Shown: piece by piece, positions 34,027-43,178 of the stretch
How positions within the stretch are numbered: position 1 is the first letter of the stretch
Layout of the letters: each line of letters opens with the position of its first letter
Source of the DNA: JAAOIF01 sp965217125
Lineage (GTDB): Bacteria; Pseudomonadota; Gammaproteobacteria; PS1; Pseudothioglobaceae
Reading direction: 5' to 3'
NCBI GenBank assembly: GCA_965217125.1
Contig: OZ244244.1
Coordinates: 806,001-870,000, forward strand
Length of the DNA: 64,000 nt
Made by a program: the position numbers and the translations under genes
The notes under the pieces: model-generated
What the model saw: only the letters and a program-made list of their open reading frames with translations
Databases searched by the model: none
What the model was told of the DNA's origin: nothing

Positions 34027-34146
34027 GTATAATTATGCGATTGTTTTTATTGCCATTCAGATGGTAGATAACTAAGAGACCTTTGCAACGATGCAAGCTA
34101 CTTGACAGGAATTGTCAGCAACTAAAAATAATAAATAGGAGAAAAT
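34027..34146 (+). promoter_or_regulatory. glnA promoter and structured leader
   Basis: A strong -10 TATAAT lies at 34028-34033 within TAGGGTATAATTATG; no good -35 is visible at 17 bp. The ~105-base leader holds two adjacent perfect 5-bp hairpins: TTGCA-ACGA-TGCAA (34083-34096) and TGACA-GGAAT-TGTCA (34103-34117). AGGAG before the ATG completes it. No sigma54 box (GG-N10-GC) or known glutamine riboswitch consensus was recognised. Confidence 0.5.
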
Positions 34147-35562
34147 ATGTCCGCTAAAGATGTAATAAAAATAATAAAGGATAACGAAGTTAAATTTGTT
34201 GATTTTCGTTTTACTGACACTAATGGTAAAGAGCACCATATTAGTGTACCTGCTCATCAGGTTGATGCTGATAAGTTTGCAGAGGGTCAAATGTTTGACG
34301 GCTCTTCAATCGCTGGCTGGAAAGATATTAATGAATCAGATATGATTCTACAGCCAGACTTAAACGCTTGTGTGATGGATCCGTTCACTGGAGAATCCAC
34401 CCTTATTGTGCGCTGTGATATTGTTGATCCTAAAGATATGCAAGGTTATGAAAAAGACCCGCGCTCAATCGCTAAACGAGCAGAAGCTTATCTAAATGAA
34501 ACTGGTATTGGTGATAAAGCTTATTTTGGCAATGAACCAGAATTTTTTGTGTTTGACAGCGTTAAATGGGACACCGGATTTGGCTTGGGCAAGGCTTTTT
34601 ATGAGATTCATTCAGAAGAAGCAGCTTGGGAGTCTGGCAATGATATAGAAGGCGGTAATAAAGGCCATCGTCCTGGAATTAAAGGCGGATATTTTCCAGT
34701 GCCACCAGTTGATTCGCTGCATGATTTACGCTCACAAATGTGTTTGGCAATTGAAGAAATGGGGGTTAGCACTGAGGTGCATCACCACGAAGTAGGCACA
34801 GCAGGTCAATGTGAAATTGGTGCTTTGTTTAATACCCTGGTGAAAAAAGCTGATGATACTCAGATTCTTAAATATTGTGTGCATAATGTGGCGCATATTT
34901 ATGGCAAAACAGCCACTTTTATGCCTAAACCAATTGCTGTTGATAATGGTAATGGTATGCATGTTCACCAATCAATCGCTAAAAATGGCAAAAACTTATT
35001 TAACGGTAATAAATATGGCAATTTAAGTGAAATGGCGTTGCACTATATTGGCGGCATTATCAAACACGCTCAAGCGCTGAATGCGTTTGCTAATGCTTCT
35101 ACCAATTCATATAAGCGTTTAGTGCCGGGTTTTGAAGCACCAGAGATGTTGGCTTATTCAGAGAAAAATCGCTCTGCGGCAATTCGCATTCCTTTTGTTG
35201 CTAATCCAAAAGGTCGGCGTATTGAGGTGCGTTTTCCAGATTGCACAGCTAATCCATATCTTGTTTTTGCGGCAATGTTAATGGCAGGTTTGGATGGTAT
35301 TAAGAATAAAATTGACCCAGGTAAGCCGAGCGATGAAGATTTGTATGAATTAAGTGAGAAAGAAAAAGCAAAAATTCCTAAAGTTTGTAGTTCATTAAAT
35401 CAAGCATTAGATGCGCTCGACAAAGACCGTGATTTTTTGAAAGTAGGCGGCGTGTTTACTGATAATGTGATTGATTCATTTATTGAGCTTAAAATGAATG
35501 AGGTAACCGCACTTCGTGCCTCTCCTCATCCAGTTGAGTTTGATATGTATTACAGCGTATAG
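34147..35562 (+). CDS. glnA: Glutamine synthetase type I
   Basis: 471 residues, the dodecameric GSI-beta size. FDGSSIAGW near the N-terminus, GNEPEFFVFD metal site, the NGNGMHVHQS block and NRSAAIRIPF are intact. The adenylylation site is present as DEDLYELSEKE with Tyr near residue 400, so activity is likely controlled by GlnE. It forms glutamine from glutamate, ammonia and ATP. No ntrBC follows; bioB begins 50 bp later. Confidence 0.97.
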   Translation: MSAKDVIKIIKDNEVKFVDFRFTDTNGKEHHISVPAHQVDADKFAEGQMFDGSSIAGWKDINESDMILQPDLNACVMDPFTGESTLIVRCDIVDPKDMQGYEKDPRSIAKRAEAYLNETGIGDKAYFGNEPEFFVFDSVKWDTGFGLGKAFYEIHSEEAAWESGNDIEGGNKGHRPGIKGGYFPVPPVDSLHDLRSQMCLAIEEMGVSTEVHHHEVGTAGQCEIGALFNTLVKKADDTQILKYCVHNVAHIYGKTATFMPKPIAVDNGNGMHVHQSIAKNGKNLFNGNKYGNLSEMALHYIGGIIKHAQALNAFANASTNSYKRLVPGFEAPEMLAYSEKNRSAAIRIPFVANPKGRRIEVRFPDCTANPYLVFAAMLMAGLDGIKNKIDPGKPSDEDLYELSEKEKAKIPKVCSSLNQALDALDKDRDFLKVGGVFTDNVIDSFIELKMNEVTALRASPHPVEFDMYYSV

Positions 35563-35611
35563 TCTAACATTAAACATAATAAACCGTGCATTTGCGGATT
35601 TTCTAACTATC

Positions 35612-36568
35612 ATGCAAAAATTACGCCATAATTGGCTACTAAATGAGGTTGAGGCTTTGTTTGCACTGCCTTTTAACGATTTGCTGTTTCAAGCGCACAA
35701 CACTCACCGCGAGAATTTTAACCATAATCAGGTACAAGTGAGTTCTTTACTCAATATCAAAACCGGCGCCTGTCCAGAGGATTGCTCTTATTGCTCTCAG
35801 AGTTCTAAATATGATACTGGTCTTGAGCGTGAAAAATTGATGGAAATCGATGCAGTGCTTAAACAAGCACAACAAGCACAACAGCAGGGTGCTACGCGCT
35901 TTTGCATGGGCGCTGCTTGGCGTAATCCAACTGATAAAAGCTTAGATAAGGTGATTCCGATGATTAAGGGCGTTAAAGCTATGGGCATGGAAACTTGCGT
36001 AACGCTCGGTATGCTAACACAAACCCAGGCACTTACCTTAAAACAGGCAGGCTTAGATTATTACAATCATAATATTGACACCTCTAAAGAGCATTATGCA
36101 AATGTGGTTACTACGCGTAATTTTCAAGACAGGTTAGATACCTTAGAAGCCGTGCAAAATGCTGATATACGCGTATGTAGTGGCGGTATTTTGGGGTTGG
36201 GGGAAAATCAAAGCGACCGCGCTTCTATGTTGCAATCCTTAGCTAATTTAGAGCAACACCCTCACAGCGTGCCAATCAATCTTTTAGTGCCAATTCCCGG
36301 CACCCCATTTGAGCATGTAGCGCCACCTACCGAGATTGAATTTGTGCGCACGATTGCACTAGCGCGCATTATGATGCCAAAATCAGTGGTGCGTCTCTCA
36401 GCAGGGCGTAAGCAGATGGGTGAGGCGATGCAAGCAATGTGTTTTTTTGCGGGGGCAAATTCGATTTTCTACGGCGAGCAATTACTTACAACTGATAACC
36501 CTGATACTGATACTGACCAAGCATTATTTAAAAAATTAGGCATCAATCAACAGCAATACGCGATTTAG
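35612..36568 (+). CDS. bioB: Biotin synthase
   Basis: 318 residues starting MQKLRHNWLL; the earlier in-frame start overlaps glnA and is not BioB-like. The radical-SAM cluster motif CPEDCSYC is present. The [2Fe-2S] ligands are in FCMGAAWR, METCVTLGML and RVCSGGILG, and the Arg ligand in VVRLSAGRKQ. It inserts sulfur into dethiobiotin. No ribosome-binding site is obvious. Its 3' end overlaps the convergent Aas fusion gene by 26 bp. Confidence 0.95.
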   Translation: MQKLRHNWLLNEVEALFALPFNDLLFQAHNTHRENFNHNQVQVSSLLNIKTGACPEDCSYCSQSSKYDTGLEREKLMEIDAVLKQAQQAQQQGATRFCMGAAWRNPTDKSLDKVIPMIKGVKAMGMETCVTLGMLTQTQALTLKQAGLDYYNHNIDTSKEHYANVVTTRNFQDRLDTLEAVQNADIRVCSGGILGLGENQSDRASMLQSLANLEQHPHSVPINLLVPIPGTPFEHVAPPTEIEFVRTIALARIMMPKSVVRLSAGRKQMGEAMQAMCFFAGANSIFYGEQLLTTDNPDTDTDQALFKKLGINQQQYAI

Positions 36569-39500
36569 AGGCTTGTGCCAATATTTTTTTAGCTAAAATT
36601 TTAGCGCCATTAAAATCCGTCTTGCCTGAGCCTAACTTAGGCAATGCCGCCACTGCTAAATATTTACTGGGAATATGCACAAGGTTCATCTTGGCGTTAA
36701 TCAGCTGTTTTTTAAACTCTGCCGGACTAATCTCAATCTCAGTCTGATAAAGCAGCACGATTTTTTCACCTTTTTTGTCATCAATAGTAGTGATGGCACA
36801 AATATCAATCTCATCTCCAATAAGCGTTTTAATAAAGCTTTCAACTGCACCTAAACTGACCATTTCAGCGCCAATTTTAGCAAAACGCGAATAACGGTCA
36901 ATAATACTAATAAAGCCGTCCTGGTCAATTTTGCCTTTATCGCCAGTTACATAATAACGGCGCTTGTCAATGGTTTTTAGCACTTCATCGGTTTTTTCTG
37001 GATTGTTTAAATAACCTTGCATAACTTGCACGCCACTAATCATTATCATGCCAGCTTCACCGATTGGCAATGGCTCAAAGGTATTGGGGTCGGTAATAAT
37101 GATTTTAGTGCCTGATAGCGGGCGACCAATCGTGCCAATTTTGTTGCCAACTTGCAGTTTCCAATAATCTGGAATCAGTTGGTCTGGCACATTACAACTC
37201 GCCGCTGGTGCTGTTTCTGTAGCGCCATAACCTTCAAAAACATCAACCCCAAACTTTTGTTTAAAAGCTTTTCCAACATCTTTTGGCAGTTTTTCCGCAC
37301 CAGCGACCACCATATTAAGCGTGTCAAACATCAAGGGCTGACATTTTTTGTTTTTGATATATAGTTTTAAAAATGTTGCCGTAGAAAATAAAACCGTGCC
37401 TCGATGTTGCGCTACCAATTTACCAATGCCGTAGCCATCAGTAGGGTCGGCATGATAGATGACCGAAATTCCTTCTAATTGTGGCATAAGTGTACAAATA
37501 CTCAGCCCAAACGAATGGAAAATTGGCAAACTGCTAACCAATACATCATTTTGCAAGGGGTTGAGCATTTGTTTTGCCTGTTTAACATTGGCAATCAAGT
37601 TTTTATGGCTGAGTTTCACCCCTTTAGGGCTGCCCTCGCTGCCACTGCTAAACAAAATTACTGCTGTGTCATTAATGTTTTGTTTGCCAGCAAATAGCAA
37701 CTCAAGCAGCCAAACTGGATACAGTAGGGCGCGCAAATAATAACTTAATGCTCTAAATTTGTGTGCATAAGCCCTCATATCTTCTAAATAAATGATATTT
37801 TTAACTTTTAGCAGTGTTGTGCTTAAATCAAAGCCTTTTTGCGCTAATTTTTGAATAAATTGCCTTGAAGTAATAATGCTCTTAATTTCAGCTTGTTCAA
37901 TCGCTGCACTAAGTGGCGCGTTACCGCTGGTGTAATTTAGATTAACTAATGTTTTTCCTAAAACTAATAATGCCATATTAGCCATAGCGCCAGGGCTTAA
38001 AGAAGGTAGAATCAGCCCAATGTTTTGCTGATTTTTGAGCTTTTTCCTCAGCCAAGTTCGCATCATCAATGTCCCCGCTAAAAACTTGTAATTGTTTAAA
38101 TGTGTGCCGCTTGAATCCGCAACAAAAAAGGATTTTTCTCGCTTGATACGGTGAAACCAAACACGGCTAATTGATTTGTAACTTTGAATATCATCATCCC
38201 AAGCATCCAAACTTAAATCTATGACTTTTTCTTTTAGCACAGCTGCTTTTGTAGTGCGCTCTAATCCTTTGCCAAAGCGAACGCTGATTTCCCTCGCTTC
38301 GGCTTGTATTTTATCTGCGGCTAAAGAAAAGCGACTTTGCCACAATCCATGCAAGTAAAACGGCACAATAACGGTGTTTTTAGTATCGGCAATGGCGATT
38401 TCATAGCCTTTTAAAAATTGATTGATTTGCCCATTTCTGCTGAGATAGCCTTCGGGAAATAGGGCGACAGCATGCCCTTGGTTGAGTGCCTTAGCCACAG
38501 CTTTGAGTGCATTTTTACTGGCCATTTTTGAAATTGGAATAACCTTAAAAAAATCTAAAAACCATTTCCAATACCATTTTTTGTAAATTGTTTTTTCCAT
38601 AACAAAACGAATTTGCCGCGGATAAGCAGTTTGCAACACTGCCCAATCTAAATAAGAAATATGGTTGCCTAACAGCAAAATCCCTTTGCCATTAGGGATA
38701 TTTTCCAGCCCATCAACCTTGATTTTGTATTTTAAAGAAAGGAAAAATTTAACAAAATAACGCACCAAAGATTGCGGTAATTTATACAGCGTAAATAGCG
38801 CCCCAAGCATCGCAACAATCGCAGTTATAGTTAAAATATGGCTACTTGCAAGCCCAATATAAGAAGCATAAGCGGTCAGTATCAGCGCTAAAAACATCGC
38901 AACACTTTGGTAAAAGTTATTAGCTGCTAAAATCTTGCCTAATTTGGCGTTCGGGGCGCTAAATTGAATCATCGCATTCAGCGGCACAATCATAAGACCT
39001 GCAAACAATCCATAAGAAAAAAAGACAATGCTAATGCTTGATAAACTGCCCATATTAGGAATAATTAGCAACATACTAGCAATGCCAATTGCACCAATTG
39101 GAATTAACCCAGTTTCAATATAGCGTTTGGAGATTCTGCCAGAAATAAGCGAGCCAAACACAATACCTAAGCCACCAATCGCCAACATAGCTTGTGCGGT
39201 AATAGCATTGGTGATACCGAGTGATGATTTTAAAAATTCACCAAAAACAGCAGCTACAACTTGCGACATTGCCCAAAAAATTGATAAACCGATAATGCTG
39301 TGCCGAATGGTGTGGTTGCTTTTAACGATAAGCCGATCTTGCTTTAAATAACCTAATGTTAGGTATTTTTTGACAGAAAACCGCTCTTTAGTGTTGGCGT
39401 TATTGCTGGTTGGCAATTTAAAAGATAGTAAAAATTCAACAACACTTGAGCCAATAAGCACAAAGCCAATCGGTGCAATAAACCTTAATATCTCATCAGG

Positions 39501-40016
39501 TTGGATACTTTTATCCGCCAATAGCATTTCAAAAAAGTATGAATAAATCAAGGCACCGAGCAAGATGGAAACAATGGTAATCGCCTGAGTGATGCCATTG
39601 GCATTAGTAATGTGGCGAATCCCAAACAAGGTTTTAATCAGCCCATATTTTGCTGGAGAATAAATCGCACTTTGGGCTGCCAGCACCAGTGTTAAAGCAA
39701 ATGCCAATTCAAACCAGCCTTGATAATACGATAAAGTTATAAAACTAGTGATAACAATAGCCAGCAATGATGCTACTTGAACAACTTTAGTTTTATCGTA
39801 TTTATCGCTAATAAAACCAGCAGGGGAAAATAGAAAAATAAACGGCAATAAAATCAGCGCATTAATCACTGCCGTATAAATAATCAGCTCAGTACCGTTG
39901 TAAGCCTTAAAAACCGTATTTTGCAGAATAATTTTATGCCCCAAATCAACCGTAGAATTCAAAAAAACAATCAATACATAAGGCACAAAACCTGCTAATT
40001 TATAAATGGGTTTCAT
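36543..40016 (-). CDS. aas: LplT-PlsC-Aas fusion: lysophospholipid transporter / acyltransferase / acyl-ACP synthetase
   Basis: 1157 residues in three parts. Residues 1-~420 are a 12-helix MFS transporter like LplT. ~430-620 is a PlsC acyltransferase with HX4D in GNHISYLDW and FPEGYLSRNG. ~650-1150 is an AMP-forming acyl-activating enzyme with P-loop ILFSSGSEGSPKGV and GYGATETAPA. In E. coli LplT flips lysophosphatidylethanolamine inward and Aas re-acylates it; here all steps are on one chain, an architecture known in other proteobacteria. It pairs functionally with Mla-type lipid homeostasis. It is transcribed toward bioB with overlapping ends. Confidence 0.92.
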   Translation of the reverse strand: MKPIYKLAGFVPYVLIVFLNSTVDLGHKIILQNTVFKAYNGTELIIYTAVINALILLPFIFLFSPAGFISDKYDKTKVVQVASLLAIVITSFITLSYYQGWFELAFALTLVLAAQSAIYSPAKYGLIKTLFGIRHITNANGITQAITIVSILLGALIYSYFFEMLLADKSIQPDEILRFIAPIGFVLIGSSVVEFLLSFKLPTSNNANTKERFSVKKYLTLGYLKQDRLIVKSNHTIRHSIIGLSIFWAMSQVVAAVFGEFLKSSLGITNAITAQAMLAIGGLGIVFGSLISGRISKRYIETGLIPIGAIGIASMLLIIPNMGSLSSISIVFFSYGLFAGLMIVPLNAMIQFSAPNAKLGKILAANNFYQSVAMFLALILTAYASYIGLASSHILTITAIVAMLGALFTLYKLPQSLVRYFVKFFLSLKYKIKVDGLENIPNGKGILLLGNHISYLDWAVLQTAYPRQIRFVMEKTIYKKWYWKWFLDFFKVIPISKMASKNALKAVAKALNQGHAVALFPEGYLSRNGQINQFLKGYEIAIADTKNTVIVPFYLHGLWQSRFSLAADKIQAEAREISVRFGKGLERTTKAAVLKEKVIDLSLDAWDDDIQSYKSISRVWFHRIKREKSFFVADSSGTHLNNYKFLAGTLMMRTWLRKKLKNQQNIGLILPSLSPGAMANMALLVLGKTLVNLNYTSGNAPLSAAIEQAEIKSIITSRQFIQKLAQKGFDLSTTLLKVKNIIYLEDMRAYAHKFRALSYYLRALLYPVWLLELLFAGKQNINDTAVILFSSGSEGSPKGVKLSHKNLIANVKQAKQMLNPLQNDVLVSSLPIFHSFGLSICTLMPQLEGISVIYHADPTDGYGIGKLVAQHRGTVLFSTATFLKLYIKNKKCQPLMFDTLNMVVAGAEKLPKDVGKAFKQKFGVDVFEGYGATETAPAASCNVPDQLIPDYWKLQVGNKIGTIGRPLSGTKIIITDPNTFEPLPIGEAGMIMISGVQVMQGYLNNPEKTDEVLKTIDKRRYYVTGDKGKIDQDGFISIIDRYSRFAKIGAEMVSLGAVESFIKTLIGDEIDICAITTIDDKKGEKIVLLYQTEIEISPAEFKKQLINAKMNLVHIPSKYLAVAALPKLGSGKTDFNGAKILAKKILAQASKSRIAVD

Positions 40017-40118
40017 GTTTTTTATCCTTTGGTTTTTGGGCGTTGAACATATAAATAAATAGCCAGCACTTTGTTTTTTACTAAGGCTTGATTTGGTGAA
40101 GCTATTTGTTATGCTATT

Positions 40119-40316
40119 TTAATAATCATCTTTACATAATGGGTCAAACATACTATCTATACATCCACGACCGTCATTGGGTGTATATTTCTCTCTGTTT
40201 TTCTGCCTTTTACTTTCTTTTGGTAACAATTGCTTCCAATTATCAGGTCTATTTTTATAGCCTTTATTTTGCCAATAAATATCATTATTTGGGTTATTTT
40301 TGTCTGTGTTGTTCAT
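40119..40316 (-). CDS. Basic microprotein (65 aa), function unknown
   Basis: It reads MNNTDKNNPNNDIYWQNKGY, then a basic middle (KQLLPKESKRQKNREKY) and the C-terminus GRGCIDSMFDPLCKDDY with two cysteines. AAGGAGA lies 7 bp before the ATG, an excellent ribosome-binding site, which is the main reason to call it. It is soluble by composition. It sits in a minus-strand run of very short frames between murG and the Aas fusion. No family recognised. Confidence 0.6.
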   Translation of the reverse strand: MNNTDKNNPNNDIYWQNKGYKNRPDNWKQLLPKESKRQKNREKYTPNDGRGCIDSMFDPLCKDDY

Positions 40317-40340
40317 GACAATATCTCCTTGTTTTTTGGA

Positions 40341-40415
40341 TTAGAAAAAATCAAGAAAGCACATGATTGGTTCAACAATACCCAGCATTTTCTCTAAAAG
40401 TTTAAATAATTTCAC
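40341..40415 (-). CDS. Hydrophobic-amphipathic micro-ORF (24 aa), tentative
   Basis: GTG-started frame KLFKLLEKMLGIVEPIMCF ending LDFF. An internal ATG would give 15 residues. The composition is that of a short membrane-active or leader peptide. The ribosome-binding site is weak, so it is listed only because it lies in line with better-supported microproteins on the same strand. Confidence 0.2.
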   Translation of the reverse strand: MKLFKLLEKMLGIVEPIMCFLDFF

Positions 40416-40483
40416 AACCTAGCAATTTGTTAAATCAGTAGGCTATGTATGTTTATTTTAAACTTTATGTTTTAGTAAACTAC

Positions 40484-40585
40484 TTATTTTCTTGGTGAAT
40501 TATTACCTCTACCTCCACCAGATGGATTACCAGTTTTACTTGGTGCATTATTTGGCGTTCCGCCATTACATATTTTAAAAATCAT
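40484..40585 (-). CDS. Glycine/asparagine-rich microprotein (33 aa)
   Basis: MIFKICNGGTPNNAPSKTGN, then PSGGGRGNNSPRK, with AAAGGAG 8 bp before the ATG. The long open stretch of Gly, Asn, Pro and Ser with a terminal basic group is unusual. It could be a modified-peptide precursor or a small nucleic-acid-binding peptide; neither is shown. Too short for most gene finders. Confidence 0.5.
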   Translation of the reverse strand: MIFKICNGGTPNNAPSKTGNPSGGGRGNNSPRK

Positions 40586-40655
40586 AATAATTTCTCCTTT
40601 AAATTATCCCTATAAAAGAAAATAGAAAAGTGAGGAATAAGCACCTAACTATTAG

Positions 40656-40677
40656 TATAAGGCGTTAACGCCCTTAT
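40656..40677. promoter_or_regulatory. Palindrome between microprotein genes
   Basis: GGCGTTAACGCC (40661-40672) is a perfect 12-bp palindrome, extending to ATAAGGCGTTAACGCCCTTAT with one unpaired base. There is no T-run on the minus strand beyond it, so an operator or RNA stem is likelier than a terminator. Confidence 0.45.
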
Positions 40678-40703
40678 AAACTCTATTAAAAATGCGATAC
40701 ATT

Positions 40704-40835
40704 TTATAATTCTACAAAATCATCCTTATTAATTTCTTGATTAAAATCATGATTTTTGTAAATTGTCTCTATTTCTTTTTGTTCTGTATTAGAAACTGCT
40801 TCGTATTTTGGAAAATATTCGTTAATTGCTTGCAT
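40704..40835 (-). CDS. Acidic microprotein (43 aa), tentative
   Basis: MQAINEYFPKYEAVSNTEQK then EIETIYKNHDF and the acidic end KDDFVEL. Helical and acidic, the opposite charge of the 65-residue protein downstream. No good ribosome-binding site is seen. It lies 67 bp after murG on the same strand. Confidence 0.35.
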   Translation of the reverse strand: MQAINEYFPKYEAVSNTEQKEIETIYKNHDFNQEINKDDFVEL

Positions 40836-40901
40836 AATTTTGTTTATTGGTAGAATTTTATAAAACTATTGTAGCAGTTTTTAAAAACTGGTAGCGACTT
40901 T

Positions 40902-41951
40902 TTATAATTTTAGTAAAAAATCAGCAATTTCCTTTGCTGCATTGGGTTTGGCTAGGGTTGAGGCGTTGGCTGACATTTGTTTGATTTGCTGGGGGGTTAG
41001 CTCGTTTAGTGTTTTTTCAAGTAACTCAGGAGTTAGGTTTTTTTGTTCGATGAGTATGCCTGCTTGATGATTGCTTAGGATTTTGGCATTGTGGAATTGG
41101 TGATTATCAATCGCATGTGGGAGTGGCACTAAAATACTGGCTGTAATACTGGTTGTAGCGCATAGCATTAATTCTGCAATACTCATAGCACCAGCTCGAC
41201 AAAGCACAATATCTGCCCAAGCATAAGCTGCTGCCATATCTTCGATAAAGCCACTGATTTTAGCTGAATTATTTTGATATTGGGCTTTAACGCCCTCTAA
41301 ATTTGCCTGACCAGTTTGATGCCAAATATTAATATCTAATTTTAGTTGCAATGCCACATCATTGATTGGTTTTGAGCCTAAACTGCCGCCGATAATCAAT
41401 AAATTTAGCTGCTCGTTAGTTTTTGTGGCGGCAATCGGTGTAGCAATCGGTAAAAATAACACAGGATTACCTGAAGTAATAGCATTTTTAAAGGTGCCAT
41501 CAAATGCTTGAAAGGTTTGTGTGGCAATTTTTGTTAATAATTTATTGGTGCTGCCGGGGATTGCATTTTGTTCATGAATCACCAATGGAATTCTAAATAA
41601 CCAAGCCACCACGCCGCCAATCCCTGAGGCAAATCCGCCCATGCCTAATACCACAGTGGGCTTGATACTGATAAATAGTTTAATGGTTTGAAATAGTGCT
41701 AATGCCAGCAAAAATGGTGCTTTAATCAGGCTAATCAGATTTTTACCACGCAAACCAACGGCATTTACGCTGTATAGGCTAATGCCGTGTTGCGGCACTA
41801 AGGTATTTTCCATGCCACCGGTTGAGCCTAACCATGCTATATTGAGTGAATGTTGTTTTAGCACATTAGCAACTGCTAATCCCGGAAAAATGTGCCCACC
41901 AGTGCCGCCAGCCATAATTAGAACGGTTTTTGTGTTATTATTATTAAACAT
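40902..41951 (-). CDS. murG: MurG: UDP-GlcNAc transferase forming lipid II
   Basis: 349 residues. N-terminal glycine-rich loop GGTGGHIFPGLAVA near residue 15, then VLGMGGFASG and HEQNAIPGSTNKLL; the C-terminal UDP-GlcNAc site includes CRAGAMSIAEL and PLPHAIDNHQ. It adds GlcNAc to lipid I at the cytoplasmic membrane face. It overlaps ftsW by 8 bp, the conserved ftsW-murG order, but murC and other division genes do not follow. Confidence 0.96.
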   Translation of the reverse strand: MFNNNNTKTVLIMAGGTGGHIFPGLAVANVLKQHSLNIAWLGSTGGMENTLVPQHGISLYSVNAVGLRGKNLISLIKAPFLLALALFQTIKLFISIKPTVVLGMGGFASGIGGVVAWLFRIPLVIHEQNAIPGSTNKLLTKIATQTFQAFDGTFKNAITSGNPVLFLPIATPIAATKTNEQLNLLIIGGSLGSKPINDVALQLKLDINIWHQTGQANLEGVKAQYQNNSAKISGFIEDMAAAYAWADIVLCRAGAMSIAELMLCATTSITASILVPLPHAIDNHQFHNAKILSNHQAGILIEQKNLTPELLEKTLNELTPQQIKQMSANASTLAKPNAAKEIADFLLKL

Positions 41952-43074
41952 ATTGTTTTTGCCTATTGTAGTCTGCGCGGTTTTCCATATCTACCCTAAG
42001 CATTAAAGCCAGTGCAATCATTGAAAAAATCAAACTACTGCCGCCATAACTAATCAGCGGTAGGGTAATGCCTTTAATCGGCACTAAACCAAGATTCATA
42101 GCGATATTAACCGTAGTTTGCATGCCAAACCAAGTGCAAATGCCAAAAACCACATAGGAGCTGTATTTTCTACCATGTTTAAGCGCTTCTTTGGCAATAT
42201 CAAAGCCTCTACCAATAATATAGGCAAAGCAAAATAACACAAATAACATCCCAATAATGCCCAATTCTTCACCAATAATGGCAAAAATCATATCGGTATG
42301 TGATTCCGGTAATTTGCTGTATTTCTGAATGCCAGCGCCCAGCCCAGTGCCGCTCCAATCACCTCTGGCAATACCAATTAACGCCTGTTTGGTTTGATAT
42401 ACTTTATCACTATTGTTAAGCCATAAATCGCTTTGCCAAAACTCAAATAATCGCTTTGAGCGCACTGGGTCAAACCAAACATAGATACCGGCAGCTGCAA
42501 ATAAGGCAAGGATGGTAGCCAGCAATTGTTTGATGAATGTGCCAGCAATAAACAGCATTCCTAAGGCGGTAATGGTGATGATAATAGTTGCACCTAAATC
42601 AGTTTCTAACATGGTCAGTAAGCCTGATAAGGCAACAATTAGCAAGGTTTTACCCAGTCCAATCATCGAGTTAGTAACTTGTTTTTCCTGTCGAATTAAA
42701 AAACCTGCCATAAATAAAATCATTGTTAATTTCATCATTTCAGAGGGTTGGAATTTAAAAAATCCAAAATCAATCCAACGCCTTGCACCGTTAGCCTCAA
42801 AGCCAATAGATGGCAGAAAAATAATCGCCAATAAAATAAGGCTAATAAAATACATTATTACCGAGTATTTTTTAAAAAATGAGAGCGGTATTTTAAGCAC
42901 AAAAAATCCAATCCCAATCCCAATCACGATAAACAAGCCTTGTTTAAGCATATAAGTGTAGCTGCTAAAATGTCCAAGTGAAGCGGAAAATGACAAAACC
43001 CAGCCAAAGGCGATTAATACCAAGATGGTAGTAAGTAGTTTTTTATCTGGAGATTTGCCAGTTTGTTCAAACAT
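41944..43074 (-). CDS. ftsW: Cell-division lipid II polymerase FtsW
   Basis: 376 residues, about ten membrane helices. SEDS-family hallmarks are GARRWIDFGFFKFQPSE and the large periplasmic loop with ESHTDMIFAIIGEELG, ending GITLPLISYGGSS. FtsW, with FtsI, polymerises septal glycan. Adjacency to murG favours FtsW over RodA. It is divergent from ybiT with 104 bp between the starts. Confidence 0.9.
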   Translation of the reverse strand: MFEQTGKSPDKKLLTTILVLIAFGWVLSFSASLGHFSSYTYMLKQGLFIVIGIGIGFFVLKIPLSFFKKYSVIMYFISLILLAIIFLPSIGFEANGARRWIDFGFFKFQPSEMMKLTMILFMAGFLIRQEKQVTNSMIGLGKTLLIVALSGLLTMLETDLGATIIITITALGMLFIAGTFIKQLLATILALFAAAGIYVWFDPVRSKRLFEFWQSDLWLNNSDKVYQTKQALIGIARGDWSGTGLGAGIQKYSKLPESHTDMIFAIIGEELGIIGMLFVLFCFAYIIGRGFDIAKEALKHGRKYSSYVVFGICTWFGMQTTVNIAMNLGLVPIKGITLPLISYGGSSLIFSMIALALMLRVDMENRADYNRQKQYV

Positions 43075-43137
43075 TAGGACTAAATAATGGTTAATGAAAT
43101 TACATTTTATACTTATGAGACTTTAGCCATAAGGTTT

Positions 43138-43148
43138 TATGGGATAAT
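43138..43148 (+). promoter_or_regulatory. Extended -10 promoter of ybiT
   Basis: TATGGGATAAT (43138-43148) has TG one base before GATAAT, an extended -10. The -35 region is weak. Similar GGGTATAAT- or GGGTAAAAT-like boxes precede glnA and the xerC run, suggesting that extended -10 promoters are common in this genome. Confidence 0.5.
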
Positions 43149-43178
43149 GTTTGCTTTTTTGTAAAGTATCAATAATCT

